Under the pieces are notes generated by a model. The model was not told the origin of the DNA. It did not search any database and saw only the letters and a list, made by a program, of their open reading frames with translations. Made by a program: the position numbers and the translations under genes. This document shows positions 17,255 to 23,761 of a stretch of DNA of 55,442 nucleotides, piece after piece. Within the stretch, counting starts at the first letter, position 1. Every line of letters begins with the position of its first letter. Source of the stretch: Oscillospiraceae bacterium (lineage in GTDB: Bacteria > Bacillota > Clostridia > Oscillospirales > CAG-272); contig SVSL01000007.1 of NCBI GenBank assembly GCA_015064315.1, positions 1 through 55,442 on the forward strand. The letters are read 5' to 3'.

Positions 17255-18382
17255 TTAATCACTGCCTCTGAGCAGGTCTCTTAGCCACAGAGTGGGGTAT
17301 CCAACGTATGCCAGCTTAATATCGGTAAGTCCGACAATATCCTGATCGGTTCTGTAGCCTACGTCCCAATCATCATTGGCATCACCCTTTGTATAGTATC
17401 GGGTTTCGTTTCCGATTCGCTCGATAGCCACCACTCTGTGAATAATTCGGTTGTTGTTATCAAGAAAAACAATTACCTGTCCTTCTTGAATGTTTTGATC
17501 CTTGTACGTTTCGTAAATGATCATGTCTCCCTTGTTGATCTCACCCGTCATACTCTCGGTTGCAACAACCAGAGCGCCAAAGCGAAATTTGCAGGAGATC
17601 AGCATTGCTGATGCAATCAGAATCATAACGGTGATCACCGTTATAACGGCTCCGCCCTTCTTCCCTCTTTTCACTGCAAAATTCTGCTTCTTTGCATAAA
17701 GCGCGGAAACGAACGCGAGCAGAAGGATCGGAAAAATAATTTTGATACAAGCCAACAGCGCATCCGGCATTGCGGTTGCCGTAGGTACAAAATAGGTGTA
17801 CAGGCCGGTAATGATTCGGAATACGATGTTTGGCAACGGTCCAAAGTTTTTGGACACGTAATGATAAAAAAAGTTTGCGCTGAACGCGGGGAAAAGCGTC
17901 AATCCCACAAGATCCATAAACTGATTGAACGTGCGTATTCCGGGAATGTTGGAATACATCAGCGCCTCAAGCACAACACACGTAAGAAACACAATTACGG
18001 TTACAGCCTTGTTCTTTTGCGACAGTAAAACATATCGGATGATCTCACCGCCGATGATGATCACCGCCAGCGGTATCACGATTCTTGTGAATACTCCGGG
18101 AGTTACAAAATAGGGATTTCTGTAGTACCCGAAAAAGATACCCGACATATGCAACAGGATCGCATAAATTGACGCAATGGTGATCAGAAGGAACAAAACC
18201 TCTTTCTTATTGATGGAAAGAGCCACGCGCTTTTTGATCAACCAGCAAACCGTGGGGGCAATGGGGAGCAGTAACAGCGCCGTAACGATCTTACTGCTTC
18301 CCAAATCCACGAATAAAGAGGAAAAGAAGACCGCAAATATTATCAAAGACGTAGCGTACAATAGCTTTTTATCCTTTGTCAT
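17255..18382 (-). CDS. Signal peptidase I, ER/SipW type
   Basis: The 375-residue protein has about six N-terminal membrane segments, followed by a signal peptidase domain at roughly residues 265-360. The nucleophile region is VVATESMTGEINKGDMIIY with the catalytic Ser in ESM. The His of NNNRIIHRVVAIE replaces the Lys of ordinary bacterial enzymes, as in SipW and eukaryotic Sec11. YTKGDANDDWD is the third conserved box. The extra N-terminal membrane region makes it longer than classical SipW (about 190 residues). It follows the small TasA-like gene and most probably cleaves both TasA-like precursors. The ATG at 18382 has GGAG 7 bases ahead. Confidence 0.9.
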   Translation of the reverse strand: MTKDKKLLYATSLIIFAVFFSSLFVDLGSSKIVTALLLLPIAPTVCWLIKKRVALSINKKEVLFLLITIASIYAILLHMSGIFFGYYRNPYFVTPGVFTRIVIPLAVIIIGGEIIRYVLLSQKNKAVTVIVFLTCVVLEALMYSNIPGIRTFNQFMDLVGLTLFPAFSANFFYHYVSKNFGPLPNIVFRIITGLYTYFVPTATAMPDALLACIKIIFPILLLAFVSALYAKKQNFAVKRGKKGGAVITVITVMILIASAMLISCKFRFGALVVATESMTGEINKGDMIIYETYKDQNIQEGQVIVFLDNNNRIIHRVVAIERIGNETRYYTKGDANDDWDVGYRTDQDIVGLTDIKLAYVGYPTLWLRDLLRGSD

Positions 18383-18435
18383 ACGCGGTCTCCTTTCTTT
18401 AAAAATTAAAAATCTTTAACGAGCTTCTCGTTTGA

Positions 18436-18945
18436 TTAGCCTGCAACAGCAGTCATCTCAACGTGGAATGCACCGTGAATGGTCTCGGTGGGAGTCTTGA
18501 GCAGCTCAATGGTTATGGTGTAGGTCTCGGAACCGCCTGCAGGAATGGTCTTAGCCTGACCCGCCCAGTCACTGGAGATCGCGAAATACGTGGGGTTGGT
18601 GTTACCATCGGCAGCAGCAAAAACGGGAGTTACAACTGCGTCTACGTCACCGTCGTTCTTAATGGTGAAGGTGAAGGTTGCCTTGTCGCCCTTACCCTTG
18701 AGGGTGTTAACGGTAAAGGAAGCCTTGTCGTTATCATTCGTGTTTACGGAAGCCGTGTTTCCATCTTCGTTTGCTTCTGCCTTATCGAAGTAAACGTCCA
18801 TGTCGAATGCGTCTTCAGCAGCGGACTGGTTAATGGTAGCACTACCGTTGATGTCCAGCACGTCGGTCAGTGCTGCATAACCGATTCCAAGTACGAGAGC
18901 TGCAACGAGCAGCAGGGAGGTGATAAGTGTTCTTCTTCTTTTCAT
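18436..18945 (-). CDS. Secreted SipW-dependent TasA-like protein (small)
   Basis: This 169-residue protein starts with KRRRTLITSLLLVAALVLGIG and the SipW-type ending GYAALTDVLDINGSA. The mature chain of about 140 residues is predicted to be beta-rich (FTVNTLKGKGDKATFTFTIKNDGDVDAVV, GSETYTITIELLKTP). It resembles camelysin/TasA fibre subunits in size and style. The ATG at 18945 has AAAGGAG upstream; a longer open frame to 19047 has no ribosome binding site. It is the first gene of the operon and so likely the most abundant product, as expected for a major fibre subunit. A strong SARP-like promoter lies 90-125 bases ahead. Confidence 0.8.
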   Translation of the reverse strand: MKRRRTLITSLLLVAALVLGIGYAALTDVLDINGSATINQSAAEDAFDMDVYFDKAEANEDGNTASVNTNDNDKASFTVNTLKGKGDKATFTFTIKNDGDVDAVVTPVFAAADGNTNPTYFAISSDWAGQAKTIPAGGSETYTITIELLKTPTETIHGAFHVEMTAVAG

Positions 18946-18978
18946 GATTTTTCTCCTTTTCAGAAAAATAATTTTTTT

Positions 18979-18999
18979 AGAGCGTTCCCTAACCGCTCT
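18979..18999 (-). promoter_or_regulatory. Hairpin in the leader of the TasA-like operon
   Basis: AGAGCG and CGCTCT pair across a nine-base loop in the roughly 85-base leader, followed on the minus strand by seven A and then a T-rich stretch. On the plus strand the same hairpin is followed directly by five T. It may protect the transcript end or attenuate the operon; the evidence is only structural. Confidence 0.3.
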
Positions 19000-19037
19000 T
19001 TTTGCCCAAGCTCGACAGTACGGGCTAGGTGAGCACA

Positions 19038-19070
19038 ATTTTATCACCCGTTGACTACACTGTGACTACA
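19038..19070 (-). promoter_or_regulatory. SARP-type promoter with two TGTAGTCA direct repeats
   Basis: Read on the minus strand: TGTAGTCA (19070-19063), three bases, a second identical TGTAGTCA (19059-19052), eight bases, then the -10 box TAAAAT (19043-19038). The -35 position has only a poor match and lies inside the repeats. SARP activators are known to bind direct repeats with an 11-bp period, the promoter-proximal copy ending 8 bp from the -10. Both values are met exactly here. A SARP-type response regulator is encoded immediately upstream (19141-19944). Confidence 0.75.
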
Positions 19071-19090
19071 AATTTTGGTTTTTTTCAAAA

Positions 19091-19134
19091 AAAATCCCTT
19101 CTTTGGCAATTTTTTTTGCGAAAGAAGGGATTTT
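19091..19134 (-). terminator. Terminator after the response regulator gene
   Basis: A perfect 14-bp stem (19091-19104 with 19121-19134) is followed on the minus strand by eight T. It begins 7 bases past the response regulator stop codon, separating that operon from the TasA-like operon that starts only about 50 bases further on. Confidence 0.9.
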
Positions 19135-19140
19135 AGTGCT

Positions 19141-19944
19141 TTATCGAAGCTTTTGTATTTGATTTTCCAGGTATCCAACCGTAAATTCCGCCCAGGAATA
19201 AGCGCTCATGTACTGCCCTGTAAAGGAATTGATGGCGCGGGTATCGCCCTCCAGAAAGCGGTAATAGTCGCAATCCACAATGCCGGTATTCAAGAGGATT
19301 CCCTGACGGTTTTTCAAGAGCAGATCCTTGACGTCAACCGCAAGCAGAGATTTTACAAGGCTTGCAATATAGACCTGAAGATTTTTTTGCTTTGTGCGGT
19401 CGTATTCCTCATCCTCCCAAAGCATTGCCGCGAGCTCGGAGTAGGTTGCCGAGGTTCCTCGCTTGTCAATCAGATAGGCAAGGATCTCCTTGGACTGTTT
19501 TCTGTCAAATTTGAGAGGGGTTCCGTCCACCAGAACCTCAAAATTTCCAAAGGTGAGAATTTTAATGCGCTTTTCGTTGCTCCACTCAATGGGATTTCTG
19601 AGATTTTCAAGCTCCTCCTTCACCGCCTCGGGGGTTACGGGCTTGGTGATGTATCCGCTCATGCGGAGGTCGATTCCCTCCTTCATGTGCTCCGAGAAGC
19701 CTGTGGCAAATATGATGTTGATCTTGGGATTCAACAGCTTTAGCTCTCGCGCCAGCTCCACCCCGTTTTTTTCGGGCATATGAATATCGAGAAAAGCAAC
19801 GTCCATTCGGGTTTCGGTTGCAGTCTGCAGAGCGCTGCGAACGTCACGGCAAAGATAAACCGTTGCGCCGCCCGCAACCTCTTCCAGCGCACTTCTCATC
19901 AATTCAAGAGCATAATATTCGTCGTCTACCGCTAAAATGTTCAT
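19141..19944 (-). CDS. Response regulator with SARP-type DNA-binding output
   Basis: The 267-residue protein has a receiver domain (residues 1 to about 120): the acidic pair in NILAVDDEY, phosphoacceptor Asp in VAFLDIHMPEKNG, the Thr of FATGFSEH, and the Lys of ITKPVTPEA. Next is an OmpR-like winged helix typical of SARP proteins (ILTFGNFEVLVDGTPLKFDRKQS, then ATYSELAAMLWEDEEYDRTK and LQVYIASLVKSLL). The bacterial activator domain that follows (DCDYYRFLEGDTRAINSFTG) is short. This matches the SAPR class of response regulators. The start overlaps the histidine kinase gene by four bases. Its probable target is the TasA-like promoter at 19038-19070. Confidence 0.9.
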   Translation of the reverse strand: MNILAVDDEYYALELMRSALEEVAGGATVYLCRDVRSALQTATETRMDVAFLDIHMPEKNGVELARELKLLNPKINIIFATGFSEHMKEGIDLRMSGYITKPVTPEAVKEELENLRNPIEWSNEKRIKILTFGNFEVLVDGTPLKFDRKQSKEILAYLIDKRGTSATYSELAAMLWEDEEYDRTKQKNLQVYIASLVKSLLAVDVKDLLLKNRQGILLNTGIVDCDYYRFLEGDTRAINSFTGQYMSAYSWAEFTVGYLENQIQKLR

Positions 19945-21209
19945 TTCCGCTTGCCTCTCTTTCTCGGAATTTCTATGATCACGCGCGTGCCAATGCCCAT
20001 GGTGCTTTTTACCGTCAGATTTCCGTGGCAGGCTGCCGCAATTCTGTTCTTGACGTTTTGAAGCCCTACGTGAAGCTCCGCCGCCTCGGCATCAAAGCCT
20101 ACGCCGTCGTCAATGATCTCAATCACGTAGCAACGCTCCTCCTCATACGTGCAGATCTTGATCGTTCCTCCCTCTGCCTTTTTGGTAACGCCGTGCTTAA
20201 CGGCATTCTCCACAATCGGCTGAACCGCCAAGGGAGGCACCTGAAAGTCCTTGCATTGTATGGAGTAGATCACGTTCAGACGTTCACGGAAGCGTGACTT
20301 TTCAATTTTCAGATAACACGCAACGTGCTCCATTTCCTGTTCAAAGGGAATCAACGCCTCACTCGACAAGGAGTTGATATTTTGGCGCAGATATTTGGAA
20401 AAATCAATGGTCAGGTATTTTGCCTGCTTGGGTGAGGCATCACACATGGCGGCAATGGTGGAAAGGGTGTTGTATATGAAATGGGGATTGATCTGCGAGA
20501 GCATCAGCGCGTTCTTCTGCGCCTCCAGCTCCTTTTGTTGCTTGATATAAATGCTTGTATAGATGATTAAAATACTGATGGCAAAGCCGGAGCAGGTCAA
20601 AGAAATGCCATGGAAGTGAAAGTCTATGACAAAGCCCGCAACAGGAAACAGGATGTAAAGAAGAAACGCCAGCCGATTGGGTTTGGCGGAGCTCCTTGCA
20701 AACAGTGCCATCAGCAGGGTTACAAAGAACGCGAGGAGGGGATACAGAAGGTATACCGCTCCCGCGGCGGAATTTTCCGTATGTACGTAGTGTCCCGTCT
20801 CGGAGATGCAAAATGCATACGAACAAAACGCATTGCCAATGCAGAATACAATGGAAAGTCCGCACAGCAGGATAAAGATATCCAGTACGCCGGCCGCAGC
20901 ACGGCTGTGGGCATAGAGGCTTGCCACCAGATAACTCATCAAGCCGATGATCGCAATGCGGCAGGCACACGCCATAACGGTGTTGGCGCTTAAGGTCATA
21001 ACCGCTAAAGAGGGATTCCCTTCCCCGATCCACGCAATGATATCTGCGATCAACGCAACGGCAACGGAGATCTGATAGAACAAAAAGCGTCTTGCTCCAC
21101 TCTTTTTTTGGGAGACCTCGTGCAGACAGGAGGTAAGAAGGACCAACACCACAACCAATGCAAAGGTATCCAGTGCGATATTGACGTAAGGTAAATGAAG
21201 ACTTGGCAT
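19941..21209 (-). CDS. Sensor histidine kinase, LytS-like
   Basis: The protein has about 422 residues. The N-terminal half holds seven or eight membrane helices and no recognised extracellular sensor domain. The kinase part begins with the His box INPHFIYNTLSTIAAM, the mark of the LytS/YehU class. N-box PIVENAVKHGV, G1 box IDDGVGFD and the G2-like MGIGTRVIIEI follow. It should phosphorylate the regulator encoded just downstream. I place the start at ATG 21209 because AAAGGAG lies 7 bases upstream; an in-frame ATG at 21275 has no such site. The signal is unknown; the co-transcribed lipoprotein and the small membrane protein could take part in sensing. Confidence 0.9.
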   Translation of the reverse strand: MPSLHLPYVNIALDTFALVVVLVLLTSCLHEVSQKKSGARRFLFYQISVAVALIADIIAWIGEGNPSLAVMTLSANTVMACACRIAIIGLMSYLVASLYAHSRAAAGVLDIFILLCGLSIVFCIGNAFCSYAFCISETGHYVHTENSAAGAVYLLYPLLAFFVTLLMALFARSSAKPNRLAFLLYILFPVAGFVIDFHFHGISLTCSGFAISILIIYTSIYIKQQKELEAQKNALMLSQINPHFIYNTLSTIAAMCDASPKQAKYLTIDFSKYLRQNINSLSSEALIPFEQEMEHVACYLKIEKSRFRERLNVIYSIQCKDFQVPPLAVQPIVENAVKHGVTKKAEGGTIKICTYEEERCYVIEIIDDGVGFDAEAAELHVGLQNVKNRIAAACHGNLTVKSTMGIGTRVIIEIPRKRGKRK

Positions 21210-21231
21210 ATCTGCTCCTTTCCAATATGTC

Positions 21232-21486
21232 TTACAAGGGGTTTTCCGTATCCAAAGAAACGGGAGGACATCCATCCTCGCAGAAGGTCAGATTGATGTG
21301 ATCCGGGAAAAGAGCGATTCGGTATTCTCCCTCAAAATAAACGTCTCCAACCATAGCCGGCATGGCTTGCATACTGTTGCTGTTGTTAAGCCATAAAAGA
21401 AAAGCGGCAAGTAACAGCAGGAGCAAAACGCCCGCTACCTGAAAATACGTTTGATTGACCTTCTTACACTTTTTTAAATCTGTCAT
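21232..21486 (-). CDS. Small single-pass membrane protein, unknown function
   Basis: An 84-residue protein with a cytoplasmic basic start (TDLKKCKKVNQ), one membrane helix (VAGVLLLLLLAAFLLWL), and an exported tail of about 50 residues containing two Cys (FCEDGCPPV). It lies between the beta-helix lipoprotein and the histidine kinase with gaps of 15 and 22 bases, and its ATG is preceded by GAGG and GGGG. The position between a surface protein and a membrane kinase suggests an accessory of signal perception, but there is no homology that I recognise. Confidence 0.65.
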   Translation of the reverse strand: MTDLKKCKKVNQTYFQVAGVLLLLLLAAFLLWLNNSNSMQAMPAMVGDVYFEGEYRIALFPDHINLTFCEDGCPPVSLDTENPL

Positions 21487-21501
21487 CTTCCCCTACCTCT
21501 T

Positions 21502-23547
21502 TTACTTCGCAACGAATCTGACCTCGATCTCGGTGGAGGTCGAGAACTCAAATCTCGCGGTTTCCAGCTTCACGCCGTTCAGATAATAGCCGTCAAAAGC
21601 GTATCCGACCTTGGGCGTGGGCGAAAGAATAAGACTTCCGTCGGCGGAAGCATGACGCTCGAGTCTGCCGCCCTCGGTTGCCGAGAAGCTGAGCTTGTAA
21701 TACTCCGATGCATTTTCCGCCGTGCAAAACGCCTCAATATTCGTTCCCCCTCCGGTCATAACAACGGGCTTTGTACGATTCTTTGCAAAAGCGGAAACCA
21801 CAAAGGTTCGCTCATACTGATCCATGGAAATGCAATCCGAGAAGATGCCTCCGTAGATGCTCTCCCCCCCAAGCTTGCCGGCGAGAAGGCTGCGCGTGGA
21901 TTCGATCTCATTATTTTCAACGGTAAGACCTCTGACGCCACTCAAAAAGATGGCGCTGTTCACGGCATTGTTCTTCATAGTGATCCGATTGTTGCAAACA
22001 GACATATTTTCCACACGGTTCTGAACGAATTGATATCCCGTAAAGCGATAAACGGGAGAGGTGTAAAAATCGGTGAGCTTGATTCCGTCGTACGCTTTGG
22101 CATCAAACTCGAACTTTCTGCTCTTCAGTGTATGAACGGCGCCGCCCATTTTGGATTTTTCACCGATCTCAAAGACGTTGTCGTGAATATTGTAGTTCAG
22201 ACACGCCTGACGCGTATGAGAAAGGGCAAGATACGCCCCGTTGGTCTGTACGTCCGTATCCTTAAAGTTCAGCTCTATCATATAGCGTCCAACGCCGCCC
22301 AAGGCATTTCCCTCGTTGGAGAGGAATTTGTTGCTTGCGATCTCAACGTCAGAATAAGCAAAGCACCGAATGGCAACCACGCGGGGATTATGGAAGGTGC
22401 ACCCCAGAATTTTAAGCCCCGTTACCGCAGAGCGGTCGGTATGGTTGTGGTGTCCGATGGGGAAGGTATGGGAGCCGTATTTGTCGGACGGCCCAAAATA
22501 CACGTTCTCGATGACCACGTTCTCGCAATGATAATATTCGTTTTCCTCAAAGCGAGAGGGCGCCGTTGCCGCATCTCCTCCGATCGCAACGGGATCGGTG
22601 GATTCGATCTGAATGGTCTCGGCAGAGGTGACGTTACCGCCAGAAGCGGATACGTTATAGCCCGCGAACATACAGTCGCGTATGGTGACGTTATCCGAGC
22701 CGGTGATCTGGATCGCATGGTTGTTGGGGCAATCCTTCATCACCACGTTTTCCAAAAGAACGCCGTCGGCACAGCTCCAGATAAAGCAACGGTTTCTGCC
22801 GCCCATATCCAACACGCCGCCGATAAAGGCGATGTTATCGCTGCCCGTGCGTCCCCAATCGTTGTACTTGTGGTTGATGAACATATCGTTTCCGCTCGCG
22901 CGGATTACCGCAAACTTGCCGCTGTTGACACGGGAAGAAACGTCTGCCGAATATTCGGTATTGTACTCCTCCAGCACGCCCTCCAAGCGAATGGTGACGT
23001 TGGATTTTACCTCAACGGTCTTCTTGATCTCATAAAATCCGCGCGGAACGTAAACCGTTCCGCCGCCGTCAAGGGCATCGATCGCTGCCTGCAGCGCGGC
23101 GGAGTTCGCGTTCCCCGCATTGCTGCTTTTCAGTCCGTAATCGTCGGCGTATACGTATTTTTCGGGCATTTGGAAGGCGTCAAACTCGATCTTTTCAATC
23201 GAACGGTCCTCTCCTACGGTCACACGGAGCTCCAGCTTTTCCGCGTAGCTGTTCTTTACGGTGATCACAGACGTTCCGGGATTGTAGGAGGCAACCACCA
23301 CAGAGCCCTCCCCGTCCACGCTTGCGTCGGCAACCAAGGGCTCGGAAGCGTTCGAAACCACCGCCGCGCTGTAACCGAGCGCTTCCTTGGTCACGGTTCT
23401 TTCCTCAAAGGGCTCAAGCACGCCGATATCCTCCACGGCATCGCTCTCTGCCGATTCCTCGGCGGGTGCTTGTTGGTCGCCTTGGCAGGAAACCAAGGGC
23501 ATTGCGCAGATCCATAACGCCAGAAATATAAGCAACAGTTTTTTCAT
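21502..23547 (-). CDS. Lipoprotein with right-handed beta-helix domain
   Basis: About 681 residues. The signal peptide ends in the lipobox LVSC (KKLLLIFLALWICAMPLVSC), so the protein is anchored outside the cell. After an acidic linker and a small beta domain, the core has a pectate-lyase-like start (NSAALQAAIDALDGGGTVYVPRGFY) and many parallel beta-helix turns (NVTIRDCMFAGYNV, NVVIENVYFGP, LKILGCTFHNPRVVAIR, GLTVENNEIES). The last 70 residues look like an InlB-type repeat (GYAFDGYYLNGVKL). Such proteins bind or cut polysaccharide; no catalytic residues could be assigned. Start is ATG 23547 with GGAGA upstream. It is the first gene of the operon with the two-component system. Confidence 0.82.
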   Translation of the reverse strand: MKKLLLIFLALWICAMPLVSCQGDQQAPAEESAESDAVEDIGVLEPFEERTVTKEALGYSAAVVSNASEPLVADASVDGEGSVVVASYNPGTSVITVKNSYAEKLELRVTVGEDRSIEKIEFDAFQMPEKYVYADDYGLKSSNAGNANSAALQAAIDALDGGGTVYVPRGFYEIKKTVEVKSNVTIRLEGVLEEYNTEYSADVSSRVNSGKFAVIRASGNDMFINHKYNDWGRTGSDNIAFIGGVLDMGGRNRCFIWSCADGVLLENVVMKDCPNNHAIQITGSDNVTIRDCMFAGYNVSASGGNVTSAETIQIESTDPVAIGGDAATAPSRFEENEYYHCENVVIENVYFGPSDKYGSHTFPIGHHNHTDRSAVTGLKILGCTFHNPRVVAIRCFAYSDVEIASNKFLSNEGNALGGVGRYMIELNFKDTDVQTNGAYLALSHTRQACLNYNIHDNVFEIGEKSKMGGAVHTLKSRKFEFDAKAYDGIKLTDFYTSPVYRFTGYQFVQNRVENMSVCNNRITMKNNAVNSAIFLSGVRGLTVENNEIESTRSLLAGKLGGESIYGGIFSDCISMDQYERTFVVSAFAKNRTKPVVMTGGGTNIEAFCTAENASEYYKLSFSATEGGRLERHASADGSLILSPTPKVGYAFDGYYLNGVKLETARFEFSTSTEIEVRFVAK

Positions 23548-23578
23548 AATCTTCTCCAATCTGCGATTTTTCAGTCAT

Positions 23579-23607
23579 AGTATAGCACATTTTTACGGGA
23601 TATGCAA
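23579..23607 (-). promoter_or_regulatory. Promoter of the lipoprotein and two-component operon
   Basis: Minus strand TTGCAT (23607-23602) and TATACT (23584-23579) are separated by 17 bases. Transcription would begin about 25 bases before the lipoprotein start. No TGTAGTCA repeats are present here, so this promoter seems independent of the SARP-type regulator. Confidence 0.7.
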
Positions 23608-23700
23608 TACCGAAGCGTCGATCTGTCGTATTTTTTTTACAAAAAAAGATGGAGACGATGGCAAAAAAGGATTTTCTTTGGCAGATTGTAAGCGGTCATC

Positions 23701-23729
23701 TTGAAAAGCTGCCGAAAGTGTGATATAAT
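23701..23729 (+). promoter_or_regulatory. Promoter of the GTPase-NYN gene
   Basis: TTGAAA (23701-23706) and TATAAT (23724-23729) have 17-bp spacing. The leader is only about 25 bases long, so the leader-peptide attenuator known for tet(M) is absent. Confidence 0.8.
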
Positions 23730-23761
23730 GAGAAAAATACAAGCGGAAAGGAGGACGCACC

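Noticed and set aside
21652-23517. 621-codon plus-strand frame opposite the beta-helix lipoprotein
   Set aside because: Shadow of the minus-strand gene, which has a signal peptide, lipobox and ribosome binding site.
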